DNA of 18,057 bases from JAEZDP01 sp964430855 (GCA_964430855.1 CAYSHC010000083.1:1-18057); one strand, 5' to 3'; counted from the first letter of the stretch, positions 7,220 to 14,773 are shown. Notes: a model not told the origin generated them from the sequence alone. Numbers and translations: made by a program.

Positions 7220-10200
7220 CGCGTGTACACCACGGCATCCAGGTTCATGATCGTATTCGAGACAACGGTCCACGCCGCCAGGTCGGCGGGATCGAGCGTG
7301 CGGTCGATGGGGTGCTCGCCGGTGGCGAGCAAGGCGCGCGCGGCGGCGCGGTCCTGGGAGAAACGCGTGTATTCGGCGTCGTACAGCGCCACGAGGCGCT
7401 GCACGGCCGCCTCCGACGGCGTGTGGCTCGTCGCGCGCCGGTACGCGTAGCGCGCGCGGGCCTCGGCGGTGCTGCCGCCCTCGCGCACGACGTGCTCGGC
7501 GAGCATGCGTGCGCCCTCGACGTACTGCGGGTCGTTCATCAGCACCAGCGCCTGCAGCGGCGTCGTCGTCCGCTGGCGGTTGACCGTGCAGGCGAAGCGC
7601 TCCGCCGCGTCGAAGCTGATGGCCGCGGGCGGCGGCGAGGATCGCTTCCACACGGTGTAGAGGCTGCGTCGGTACAGGTCGTCGCCGCTGCCCTGCTCAT
7701 AGGTCGTCGCGTTGCGGGTGGCGAGCTCTTCCCAGAGGCCTTCCGGCTGGTACGGGTAGACGCTCGGCCCTCCGATCGTGTCCACGAGCAGGCCGCTCAC
7801 GGCCAGGGCGGTGTCACGGATCTGCTCGGCCGAGAGCCTGAAGGCCGGGCCGCGCGCCAGCCACACGTTGTCGGGGTCGCGCTCGCGGGTTGCCGCGTCG
7901 GCCACCGACGACTGGCGGAACGTGGCCGAGAGCACAATCTGGCGGTGGAGCGCCTTCAGGTCCCATCCTGACGCGACGAACTCGACGGCGAGCCAGTCGA
8001 GCAGCTCGGGGTGGCTGGGCAGGTCGCCCTGGTTGCCGAAGTCGTCGGGCGTCGCGACGAGGCCGCGCCCGAACAGCGACGCCCACACGCGGTTGACCAG
8101 CACGCGCGCCGTCAGCGGATGGTTCCGATCCACCAGCCATCGCGCCAGGCCGAGCCTGTTGCGCGGCAGGTCGTCGGCCATCGGCGGCAGGAAGGCGGGC
8201 GTGCCCGGCTCGACGGGCGTGGTCGGCGCGTCGTAGGCGCCGCGCGCGAGGACGAAGGTGGGGCGCGGCTCCGGCAAATCGCGCATCACCATCACCTCGA
8301 GCTGCGAGGTGAGCAACTCGTTCTCCTCGGCACGCACGGCCGTCAGCTCGCGGAGCGCCCTGGCAAAGCCGGGTGCCTTGCGCTGCACGTAGTGCTCGCG
8401 GAGCGCCTCGCGGACCTCGGGCGCCGCAGCCGCCTCGCCGGCCGGCAGCGGGTCGCCCAGGGCGCGCCTGCCGGCCAGCGCCTCGACTTCTAGGGTCGTC
8501 AGCGCCGTCGCGAACAGGCGGAACTCGTCCACCGTGACGTCCTGGAGCGTCTGCTCGCCGAGCCGACCGACGCGCAGGCTGTTGATGCCGCCCCACGACT
8601 GGTTGGTCGGGATGCCGCTGTTGACGATGCTGCGCTGGAGGTTGTCGTTGAGCACCTTCACCGGCGCGCGCCCGCCGTCGATGAAGAGGCGCAGTCCGCT
8701 CGCGCGGCTCGACCCGTCGTAGACCAGCGCGACGTGGTGCCACGTCCCGGGCGTCAGCGCCTGCTCGGTGACGACCTGGATGGAGTTGTCCGGGTAGACG
8801 TGGTGCAGCCACGCGTCCAGGCGTCCGTCGGGCATGAGCATCACGGCATAGCCGCGGTAGCCGTCGGCGCTGCCGCCGGAGCGCGACAGCAGCGGGCCGC
8901 TGGTCCCCGCCTCGTCCACGCGGACCCACAGGCTCGCCGAGAACGGCTCGTGCCTGTCGAACACGCCGACCTCCTTCGCCAGCTGCAGGTGGCTGTCGCC
9001 GACGAGCCGCAGGCCGTTCCCGACGCGACCCTCCACGAGGCGGGGCAGCCGCGGCGCCTCACCCTGCAGCGAGGCCGGTTCGGAGGGGCGCGCGCGGTTG
9101 GTCAGTTCCCGCCGCGTCTCGCGACGCGGGGGGCGGTTGTCCGAACGTTCGATCACCGAGCGCTCGCGCACCTGCTCGAACGAGAGGTCGGCCAGCGCGT
9201 GCGGCGGCGCTTCCAGGCGGCCCGGCCGCGCGAGCCACGCCTCGAAGCCCTCGTCGTACGCGGCGGCGTCCACGGCCACCAGCGGCTCGAGCGCCTCGCG
9301 CCGCGCGCGCAGCGCGGCCAGCTCGGTCTCGGCCTCCGGTGTGGGCAGCAGCAGCGTCGGGCTCGGCATCCCGGAGTACGGAATCTGGCCCGCCTCGTTG
9401 ACGCTGTTGAAGAAGGCGAACAGCTCGAAATACTCCCGCTGCATGACCGGGTCGTACTTGTGGTCGTGGCAGCGGGCGCACTCCAGCGTCAGGCCGAGGA
9501 ACGCGGTGCCGAACGTGTTGACGCGGTCGGCAACGTACTCGACGCGGTACTCCTCTGGAACGATGCCGCCNNNNNNNNNNGTCGCGAGGCGCTGCTCCCG
9601 CGTCGCGTTCGGCAGCAGGTCGCCGGCGAGCTGCCACGTGATGAACTGGTCCATCGGCATGTTGCGGTTGAACGCGTCGATGACCCAGTCGCGCCACGGC
9701 CACATCGGCCGCATGCCGTCGTCCTGGTAGCCATGCGAGTCGGCGTAGCGGGCGACGTCGAGCCAGTCGGTGGCGACGCGCTCACCGTACCGGGGCGAGG
9801 CGAGCAGCCGGTCGACGACCTTCTCGTACGCGTCGGGCGACGTGTCGGCGAGGAACGCGTCGACCTCGGCTATCGTCGGGGGGAGACCCGTCAGCGCGAG
9901 GGTGACGCGGCGGAGCAGCGTCTCGCGCGAGGCCTCGTGCGCCGGCTGGAGGCCGAGGCCGGCGAGCCGCGCGTGGACGAAGTTGTCGATGGCGTTGAGT
10001 GGGCGGACACCCGGTGGCAGGTCGGTGCGGGGGGCGGGGACCTCGGGCCGTTGGGGCGGCGTGAACGCCCAGTGCGGCTTCCACTCGGCGCCCTGGGCGA
10101 TCCAGCGGATGAGCACCGCCTTCTCGTAGTCGCTGAGCGTCAGCAGCGACTCCGGCGCCGGCATCTTCACTGCCGGGTCGTCGCTCAGGATGCGGCGCAC

Positions 10201-10503
10201 CAGCTCGCTGCGGCGGGGCCAGCCCGGCACGACGGCCTGCACGCCGGAGGCGAGCGTCAGCAACGGCCCCTCGGGCGTATCGAGCCGCAGCCCCGCCTGG
10301 CGCACCGCGTCGTCCGGGCCGTGGCACTTGAAGCAGCGGTCCGACAGGATCGGCTTGACGTGCAGGTTGTAGTCGACCCGATCGGGTAGTCCCTCCACCT
10401 GCGGTCCGGGCGGCGCACACGCGGCGAGCGATGCCGCCCAGATCACGAGCCACGCGCGTCGCGCGAAGGCTCGACAGGCATACCCGGAGGGGCGATCGTC
10501 CAT
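7216..10503 (-). CDS. PSD1-type lipoprotein: PSCyt1 + DUF1549 + LamG-like + DUF1553 (upstream paralogue, internal assembly gap)
   Basis: This is the first of the tandem pair, 1095 residues as written. The N-terminus is a lipoprotein signal with a good lipobox (SLAAC, Cys29). Regions run in the same order as in its neighbour: PSCyt1 with CFKCH at 57-61; DUF1549 at about 170-380 with CARCH at 342-346; LamG-like sandwich at about 495-670; and DUF1553 at about 778-1035. Post-signal sequences match closely (PGPQVEGLPDRVDYNLHVKP against PGPQVDGLPEKVDFALHVKP), so the two arose by tandem duplication. A run of 10 N at 9571-9580 replaces the FNRHHMQSQEGG block. The paralogue predicts 34 bp there, so the real protein is probably 1103 residues. 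The ATG at 10503 has no clear Shine-Dalgarno and lies 13 bp after the YeaQ-like stop, so it may depend on upstream translation. Confidence 0.92.
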   Translation of the reverse strand: MDDRPSGYACRAFARRAWLVIWAASLAACAPPGPQVEGLPDRVDYNLHVKPILSDRCFKCHGPDDAVRQAGLRLDTPEGPLLTLASGVQAVVPGWPRRSELVRRILSDDPAVKMPAPESLLTLSDYEKAVLIRWIAQGAEWKPHWAFTPPQRPEVPAPRTDLPPGVRPLNAIDNFVHARLAGLGLQPAHEASRETLLRRVTLALTGLPPTIAEVDAFLADTSPDAYEKVVDRLLASPRYGERVATDWLDVARYADSHGYQDDGMRPMWPWRDWVIDAFNRNMPMDQFITWQLAGDLLPNATREQRLAXXXXGGIVPEEYRVEYVADRVNTFGTAFLGLTLECARCHDHKYDPVMQREYFELFAFFNSVNEAGQIPYSGMPSPTLLLPTPEAETELAALRARREALEPLVAVDAAAYDEGFEAWLARPGRLEAPPHALADLSFEQVRERSVIERSDNRPPRRETRRELTNRARPSEPASLQGEAPRLPRLVEGRVGNGLRLVGDSHLQLAKEVGVFDRHEPFSASLWVRVDEAGTSGPLLSRSGGSADGYRGYAVMLMPDGRLDAWLHHVYPDNSIQVVTEQALTPGTWHHVALVYDGSSRASGLRLFIDGGRAPVKVLNDNLQRSIVNSGIPTNQSWGGINSLRVGRLGEQTLQDVTVDEFRLFATALTTLEVEALAGRRALGDPLPAGEAAAAPEVREALREHYVQRKAPGFARALRELTAVRAEENELLTSQLEVMVMRDLPEPRPTFVLARGAYDAPTTPVEPGTPAFLPPMADDLPRNRLGLARWLVDRNHPLTARVLVNRVWASLFGRGLVATPDDFGNQGDLPSHPELLDWLAVEFVASGWDLKALHRQIVLSATFRQSSVADAATRERDPDNVWLARGPAFRLSAEQIRDTALAVSGLLVDTIGGPSVYPYQPEGLWEELATRNATTYEQGSGDDLYRRSLYTVWKRSSPPPAAISFDAAERFACTVNRQRTTTPLQALVLMNDPQYVEGARMLAEHVVREGGSTAEARARYAYRRATSHTPSEAAVQRLVALYDAEYTRFSQDRAAARALLATGEHPIDRTLDPADLAAWTVVSNTIMNLDAVVYTR
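9571..9580. other. assembly gap of 10 N inside the PSD1 gene
   Basis: Ten N interrupt the DUF1549 region. In the paralogous gene the matching interval, between the sequence for GGIVPEEYR and that for TREQRLA, is 34 bp (6291-6324). Both 10 and 34 leave the same remainder modulo 3, so the frame is preserved and the N count is best read as a placeholder. Confidence 0.9.
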
Positions 10504-10516
10504 CGGTGTCGTCGGG

Positions 10517-10777
10517 TCAGGCGGCCCGGGCGCCGCCGAACGCCTTTCTGTAGATGAAGAGCAGGAGGATGGCGCCGAGGATCGACATGATCCAGCCGGC
10601 GGGTTCTCCCGCCTCGTACCAGCCGAGCGCGCGGCCGATGAGCATGCCGACAAACGCGCCCGCGATCCCGAGGAGCATCGTGACGATGATCCCGCCGGGA
10701 TCCTTCCCGGGCATGACGAGCTTTGCAATCGCGCCGACGATCAGGCCGGCAATGGCGGTGCCAAGCAGGGACAGCAT
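10517..10777 (-). CDS. GlsB/YeaQ/YmgE family small membrane protein (transglycosylase-associated family)
   Basis: An 86-residue, three-helix inner-membrane protein (helices about 2-19, 28-50, 60-80). It carries the glycine-rich pattern of PF04226: GLIVGAIAKLVMPGKDPGGI, then MLLGIAGAFVGMLIGRALGW, and a last helix ending LLFIYRKAFGG. Length matches the family (about 80-90 residues). A good ribosome site (AGAGGAG, 9 bases before the ATG) supports the start at 10777. Members are general-stress-induced in enterobacteria, but the molecular function is unknown. It lies 13 bp upstream of the first PSD1 gene on the same strand, so it may be the leading gene of that operon or simply share its promoter. 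Confidence 0.9.
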   Translation of the reverse strand: MLSLLGTAIAGLIVGAIAKLVMPGKDPGGIIVTMLLGIAGAFVGMLIGRALGWYEAGEPAGWIMSILGAILLLFIYRKAFGGARAA

Positions 10778-10888
10778 GCGGGGTCACTCCTCTGAAGACG
10801 GGTCGGTCGTCCGCACCCACTGCCGCACGCTCCGTGACCACGGGAGGGCGGCCATCGCGTGGAGATTAGGTGCCATCCTATCACTGAC
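10778..10888 (-). promoter_or_regulatory. probable promoter region of the YeaQ-PSD1 operon
   Basis: These 111 bp separate the esterase stop from the YeaQ-like start and are the only gap before the long minus-strand operon. The ribosome site lies next to the start. On the minus strand an AT-richer stretch (GATAGGAT...CCTAATCT, about 10863-10884) could contain a -10 element, but no convincing -35 pair is visible. The call rests mainly on position. Confidence 0.35.
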
Positions 10889-12031
10889 TCAGCGGAAGAG
10901 CAGGGGGAGGAACTCGGCCAGGTAGCGCCGCCAGACGAACCAGGTGTGGGCCCCCTCGGTTTCCTTGTAGACGTGGCGCACCTCGCGCTTGTCGAGCCAG
11001 TCGCGGATGGCGCGGTTGCCCGGCAGCAGGCGATCGTCCACGCCGCAGGCCACCCAGAGCAGGTCGGGTCGCGGGCCGCCGGGCGTCACGCCCTGGAACA
11101 CGTGGTCGAGGTCGGGCGCATCGCCGAATCCGCCAGAGCTGAACGCGCCGATGGCCCCGAAGCGGTCGAGGGCGTTCAGGCCGATGAAGAGCGACTGCGC
11201 GCCGCCCATCGAGAGCCCGGCGATGGCCCGCGACGCCCTGTCGGTGCCGACGTGGTAGTCGCGCGAGACGCGCGGGATGAGCTCCTCGAGGACGCTCTGC
11301 CGGAACCGCTCGAAGCTGCGCGTGCGGACCGCCGGATCCCGCAGACCGGCGTTGCCACGCTGCACGATCGCGAGGTCGCCGTAGCCGAGCGGCATCACGA
11401 CCACCATCGGCCTGACGCTGCCGGCCGCAATCAGGTTGTCGAGGATCAGGTGTGCGTGCCCGACGCTCGTCCAGGCGCGGGCATCGTCGGAGTACCCGTG
11501 CAGCAGGTAGAGGACGGGATACGGGCGCGCCGCGGCAGGGTCGTAGCCGGGCGGCGTGTAGACGTAGTAGTCGCGGTGATCGCCGATGACGTCCGACTTG
11601 TAGAAGTGCCGGTGCACCGTGCCGCGCGGCACGTCGGTGACGTCCCAGGGCTGCGGCGCCCCCCGCTGGACGTGGAACTTGCTCTGCGGGTTGAGCAGGT
11701 TCGGCACGATGTCGGTGTTCAGCGGGTCGAGGTGGGGCACGCCGTCGACGATGATCAGGTAGCCGTAGACGTCGGGGGCGAGCGGTGGCGTCGTGGCGCG
11801 CCAGATGCCATCGTCACCGCGCGTCATGGGCAGGCGTGGCTGGCTGTTGACGGCCAGCACCACCTCCTTCGCGTGCTCGGCGCGGAAGACGACGCTGACG
11901 CGCCCGTCGTCGTGGACGACGGGCGAGTCGATGGACGGGGCGGCCGGCTGCGCGCGGACGGGCGCGGGCAGCGGCAGGAGCACGGCACAGGCCGTGGCGA
12001 TCAGCAGGCGGCGGGTGGCGGTTCGCAGCAT
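10889..12031 (-). CDS. secreted alpha/beta-hydrolase esterase (esterase D / feruloyl-esterase-like)
   Basis: A 380-residue exported esterase. The signal peptide is MLRTATRRLL...APVRA with cleavage near residue 27. Residues about 35-120 form an early-set/CBM48-like beta domain, as in enterochelin- and xylan-esterase relatives (GIWRATTPPLAPDVYGYLIIVDG). The PF00756 catalytic domain follows from about 150, with YPVLYLLHGYSDD at 171-183, the nucleophile elbow GLSMGG (Ser274), the Asp candidate in CGVDDRLL (332/333) and the catalytic His in EGAHTW (362). All three triad positions are present. The ATG at 12031 follows an AAAGG ribosome site; longer readings upstream lack a signal peptide. The substrate is probably an ester of a plant polysaccharide or similar (inference). 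It diverges from the DUF6265-like gene with 71 bp between starts. Confidence 0.9.
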   Translation of the reverse strand: MLRTATRRLLIATACAVLLPLPAPVRAQPAAPSIDSPVVHDDGRVSVVFRAEHAKEVVLAVNSQPRLPMTRGDDGIWRATTPPLAPDVYGYLIIVDGVPHLDPLNTDIVPNLLNPQSKFHVQRGAPQPWDVTDVPRGTVHRHFYKSDVIGDHRDYYVYTPPGYDPAAARPYPVLYLLHGYSDDARAWTSVGHAHLILDNLIAAGSVRPMVVVMPLGYGDLAIVQRGNAGLRDPAVRTRSFERFRQSVLEELIPRVSRDYHVGTDRASRAIAGLSMGGAQSLFIGLNALDRFGAIGAFSSGGFGDAPDLDHVFQGVTPGGPRPDLLWVACGVDDRLLPGNRAIRDWLDKREVRHVYKETEGAHTWFVWRRYLAEFLPLLFR

Positions 12032-12102
12032 CACGGGCCTTTCGGGAATCGAATGTGGCGGCAGGATACGCCAGCCGGCGGCCGCGTGTACCATGGGCGA
12101 CC
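12032..12102. promoter_or_regulatory. divergent promoter region between esterase and DUF6265-like gene
   Basis: Only 71 bp separate the two divergent starts, so both promoters must lie here or overlap the genes. The minus-strand side has an AAAGG ribosome site before the esterase. On the plus side GGATACG (12064-12070) is a weak -10 candidate, and there is no clear Shine-Dalgarno before the ATG at 12103. No operator repeat is evident. Confidence 0.35.
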
Positions 12103-12657
12103 ATGTCGACCGCCCTCCTCCGCACCGTTCCTCGTCTCTTCCTGTTGTTTCTCGCCGCCGCCGTGACGGCGTCACCCGCGGTGGCGCAGGACGCCATCGG
12201 CTCGGCGCCCCCCGCGAAGGCCACGATTGACCAGCTCGCCTTCATCAGCGGCCCGTGGACCGGCACGCTCGGCGATCGCACGATCGAGCAGCACTGGACC
12301 GCGCCGCTCGGCACGTCGATGCTGGCGATGTACCGCAACGTCCAGGACGGCCAGCCGCGCCTCTACGAGCTGCTCGCGATCGAGCAGGAGGGCGACAGCC
12401 TGGTCCTGCGCATCAAGCACTTCGCCCCCGGCGAGGGGCTGGTCGGGCGCCAGGAGAAGGACGTGGCCGTCACGCACCGGCTGGTGAAGGTGGAGGGCCA
12501 GACGGCGGTATTCGAGGGGACCGGACCGAACCCGAACCGCGTGATCTTCACGCGGACGTCGGCCGACGGGCTGACGATTCGTGTCGAGCGCCTGCGCGAC
12601 GGCGCCATCGCGGGCACGGACTTCCAGTACCGGAGGCTGGAGGCCGCGGGCCGCTGA
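12103..12657 (+). CDS. secreted DUF6265-like protein
   Basis: A 184-residue exported protein with a clear signal peptide (RLFLLFLAAAVTASPAVA, cleavage near 28). The mature part is a single small beta-rich domain. It begins LAFISGPWTGTLGDRTIEQHW and continues APLGTSMLAMYRNV...YELLAIEQEGDSLVLRIKHF, the pattern of the DUF6265 (PF19780) family, which resembles lipocalin-like barrels. Function is unknown. The ATG at 12103 gives a compact signal peptide; an in-frame earlier start at 12055 would add an arginine-rich stretch and is less likely. The gene ends 12 bp before the first REP-like hairpin, which lies between it and the converging flavoprotein gene. Confidence 0.82.
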   Translation: MSTALLRTVPRLFLLFLAAAVTASPAVAQDAIGSAPPAKATIDQLAFISGPWTGTLGDRTIEQHWTAPLGTSMLAMYRNVQDGQPRLYELLAIEQEGDSLVLRIKHFAPGEGLVGRQEKDVAVTHRLVKVEGQTAVFEGTGPNPNRVIFTRTSADGLTIRVERLRDGAIAGTDFQYRRLEAAGR

Positions 12658-12669
12658 CAGCGGGCCGTG

Positions 12670-12700
12670 GTGCGGACGGCTCGGAGAGCCGTCCCTACCG
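12670..12700 (-). repeat. REP-like palindromic element, copy 1
   Basis: Perfect 9-bp inverted repeat: arm GGACGGCTC at 12674-12682, loop GGA, arm GAGCCGTCC at 12686-12694. It is followed by CTAC (GTAG on the minus strand) at 12695-12698. Read on the minus strand the order is GTAG then hairpin, as in REP elements. It sits directly at the left edge of the 100-N gap and is identical over 31 bases to copy 2. It may also act as a transcript-end hairpin for the DUF6265-like gene, although no U-tract follows. Confidence 0.85.
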
Positions 12701-12800
12701 NNNNNNNNNNNNNNNNNNNNNNNNNNNNNNNNNNNNNNNNNNNNNNNNNNNNNNNNNNNNNNNNNNNNNNNNNNNNNNNNNNNNNNNNNNNNNNNNNNNN
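12701..12800. other. assembly gap of 100 N
   Basis: One hundred N lie between two identical 31-base REP-like copies. The true length and content are unknown; exactly 100 N is a usual scaffolding placeholder. The gap probably hides more copies of the same repeat or a collapsed array. Confidence 0.95.
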
Positions 12801-12831
12801 GTGCGGACGGCTCGGAGAGCCGTCCCTACCG
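12801..12831 (-). repeat. REP-like palindromic element, copy 2, containing a stop codon
   Basis: Identical to copy 1. Arms are at 12805-12813 and 12817-12825, and CTAC at 12826-12829. On the minus strand the GTAG supplies the TAG stop (12828-12826) of the flavoprotein gene, and the hairpin starts on the very next base. Confidence 0.88.
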
Positions 12832-14253
12832 GCCGAGCAGCGTGTGGACGACGTCGGCGGCGGAGTACTCGGGCGAGTCGTCGCGCATGAAGCGGCGCAG
12901 GTCGCCGAGTGCGTCGCCGGAGGTGACGATGCCGGGCTCGACGTGGCGGCGCGCGCGGACCTGCGGGTGGCCGGCGCTGGCCACGAGCGCGTTGCACAGG
13001 CACTTTCGGCCGACGGTATCGGCGGGATCACCACCCTTGGCGACATAAAGCGAAACAGGCTCGGCAGGGCAGCGAAACCCGACGGTCCCGTCCGGGCGGA
13101 GGTACGCCTCGCGCAGGTACCCGAGGTCGCAGATGCGGGGCCGCTGTGTGTAAACCTCGGGCTCGGACACCGTCCCCTGCACGCGGACCACCTTGAACGG
13201 GAAGCCCGTGGGCGAGGCGAGCGGATCGGTGGTCACGCGCACCTGCCCGTCGCGCACCCGCCCGGCCACCTTCCGCCGGTCGTCGGCGCGCATGCCCGAC
13301 TCGAGGCAGTAGGCAAAGGCGGTCCCCACCTGGATGCCCGTGGCACCCTCGCGGAGCGCGGCCTGCAGCGCCTCGGGCGTCCCGTGGCCGCCCGCGAGCC
13401 AGAAGGGCAGCCCGAGCGCACGCATCGCCTCGAGGTCCACGCGGTCGCGTTCGCCGTAGACGGGTTGTCCCTCCTCGTCCAGGCGGAGCTTTCCGCGGGG
13501 CGGCGCGTTGTGCCCGCCGGCGGTCGGCCCCTCCACGACGAAGCCGTCCACCCGCCCGTTCGCGCGCTTAACCATCGTGGTCGCGAGCGTCGCCGACGAG
13601 ACGATCGCCAGGAAGCGCGGACGCCGCAGCGGCGGCAGATCGGCCTTGACGATGTCCCTGGGGAAAAAGGTCACCGACCAGCCCGCATCGCCTGATGCCC
13701 CGGTGACAGGGACGGGATAGCTGGCCGGCTCGTGCCTGGCCAGCACGTCGAGCGCGCCCGGCACCTTCAGGGGGATGCCGGCGCCCATCAGCACGTAGTC
13801 GACGCCGGCCAGCATCGCGCCGTACAGCGACGGCAGGTGCGGCAGCGCGATCTTCTCCAGGTAGTTGATGCCGACGGGGTGGCCGTGGCCCTCGCGGGCC
13901 AGCCACACCTCGGCGAAATTGGCGACGACACACAGCTCCTGTACGTCGCGTGCCAGGGGCAGCGTGTGCAAGGGCAGCGTACGGTAGCTGTCGAGCGGCC
14001 CCTTGCCACCGGGGATCAGGTACGTCTCGACGAGACGTTCGGCAAGGGCGCGGTCGGGAAAATGCCGCAAGGCGCGCCGGAGGTGCCCGCCGGGGTCGCC
14101 GTCCTGGAGCCGCCGCACGAACAGCTGGTCCAGGGCCGTGCCCGAGACGACGCCGAGCTGGCCGGTGCTCGCGACGGCACGCGCAAGGCGCCAGTGCGAC
14201 ACCCCGACGCCCATGCCGCCCTGGATGATGGTGGGAAGGGCGATCGCGTCCAT
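12826..14253 (-). CDS. nitronate monooxygenase / 2-nitropropane-dioxygenase family flavoprotein, long form with Cys-rich C-terminus
   Basis: A 475-residue FMN-dependent TIM-barrel protein. Family marks are the N-terminal PTIIQGGMGVGVS, the block GFVVEGPTAGGHNAP (about 237-251, containing the family His), and the phosphate-binding LAGGHGTPEALQAALREGATGIQVGTAF (about 286-313). Typical nitronate monooxygenases have about 320-360 residues. Here about 100 extra residues follow the barrel, with four cysteines (375, 395, 418, 420; the last two as CLC). Possible relatives include the longer PfaD-like enoyl-reductase branch, so nitronate oxidation is not certain. The ATG at 14253 is preferred; the adjacent GTG at 14256 is an equal alternative, with AGGA 7-10 bases upstream. 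The stop TAG belongs to a REP-like element. Confidence 0.85.
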   Translation of the reverse strand: MDAIALPTIIQGGMGVGVSHWRLARAVASTGQLGVVSGTALDQLFVRRLQDGDPGGHLRRALRHFPDRALAERLVETYLIPGGKGPLDSYRTLPLHTLPLARDVQELCVVANFAEVWLAREGHGHPVGINYLEKIALPHLPSLYGAMLAGVDYVLMGAGIPLKVPGALDVLARHEPASYPVPVTGASGDAGWSVTFFPRDIVKADLPPLRRPRFLAIVSSATLATTMVKRANGRVDGFVVEGPTAGGHNAPPRGKLRLDEEGQPVYGERDRVDLEAMRALGLPFWLAGGHGTPEALQAALREGATGIQVGTAFAYCLESGMRADDRRKVAGRVRDGQVRVTTDPLASPTGFPFKVVRVQGTVSEPEVYTQRPRICDLGYLREAYLRPDGTVGFRCPAEPVSLYVAKGGDPADTVGRKCLCNALVASAGHPQVRARRHVEPGIVTSGDALGDLRRFMRDDSPEYSAADVVHTLLGR

Positions 14254-14265
14254 CACGTGGGGATC

Positions 14266-14296
14266 CTCACACGGCCGGTGGCAGCTCGAGTGTGAG
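14266..14296. promoter_or_regulatory. 7-bp inverted repeat upstream of the flavoprotein gene
   Basis: CTCACAC at 14266-14272 and GTGTGAG at 14290-14296 are exact inverted repeats with a 17-base spacer. They lie just upstream of the start at 14253, overlapping the ribosome-site region. They could be an operator or a leader hairpin; chance is also possible at this length. Confidence 0.3.
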
Positions 14297-14344
14297 AGTT
14301 GTGTAAGCGCCGGGACCCGCGGCTGGCGTGCGCGCGCGGCTGCC

Positions 14345-14704
14345 TCACAGCGGCGCGTCCGCCGGCGGTGCCGGGACGGCGTCGCGCAGCATCGTCAGCA
14401 GCATCCGCGACGGCGCGGTCGCCTCGACAGCGTGCGGCACCCGCGCCGGCATGCGCACGATGGTGCCCGGGGATGCCTGCACGACCTGGCCGCCAATCGT
14501 GAGCGTCATGGCGCCCTCGAGCACCTGGGCGAATGCCTCGAACGGTGACGTGTGCTCGGCAAGCGTCTGCCCGGCGTCGAAGGTGAACAGCGTCAGTACG
14601 CCGCCCGCGGTGCGCGCGAGCAGGCGGCTCGAGATGCCCTCGGGTGTCAGCGGGACGAGCGCATCGAACCGATGCGCAACAGCGGGAGGAAGCTCGGATG
14701 CCAC
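14345..14704 (-). CDS. small single-domain cupin protein
   Basis: A 119-residue cytoplasmic cupin. The start is a GTG at 14704, chosen because a perfect AGGAGG (14713-14718) sits 8 bases upstream. Longer readings run backwards through the repeat array and are arginine-rich. Cupin motif 1 is GQTLAEHTSPFEAFAQVLEG (about 45-64), where the usual HxH is reduced to His51-x-Ser but Glu56 remains. Motif 2 is GTIVRMPARVPHAVE (about 80-94, His91). With two His and one Glu it can still bind a metal weakly or act as a ligand sensor. No partner domain is present, so the ligand and role are unknown. It lies downstream of the electron-transfer operon but is separated from it by 358 bp of repeats, so it is probably transcribed on its own. 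Confidence 0.85.
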   Translation of the reverse strand: MASELPPAVAHRFDALVPLTPEGISSRLLARTAGGVLTLFTFDAGQTLAEHTSPFEAFAQVLEGAMTLTIGGQVVQASPGTIVRMPARVPHAVEATAPSRMLLTMLRDAVPAPPADAPL

Positions 14705-14773
14705 GTGTAGTGCCTCCTGGGCCGCGCAGGCAGCCCGATTGACGCAGTATGCGCGCGGCCAGCGCGCGCGTTC

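Noticed and set aside
7220..7651. N-terminal extension of the downstream PSD1 protein to 7651
   Set aside because: The extension reads an alternative frame of the upstream PSD1 gene and places the lipoprotein signal inside the protein; the ATG at 7219 with the ATGA overlap explains the data.
8734..10389. A 551-codon plus-strand open frame antisense to the upstream PSD1 gene
   Set aside because: Arginine/valine/glycine-rich shadow frame produced by high GC; the opposite strand encodes a clear multi-domain protein over the same bases.
12670..12700. Ordinary rho-independent terminator
   Set aside because: The hairpin is strong but is followed by CTACCG rather than a T-run, and it recurs in identical form; a terminating side-role remains possible but is not the main call.
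12658..12890. Open frames running across the 100-N gap on both strands
   Set aside because: They exist only because N codons are read as open; the known flanks are repeat and gene tail.
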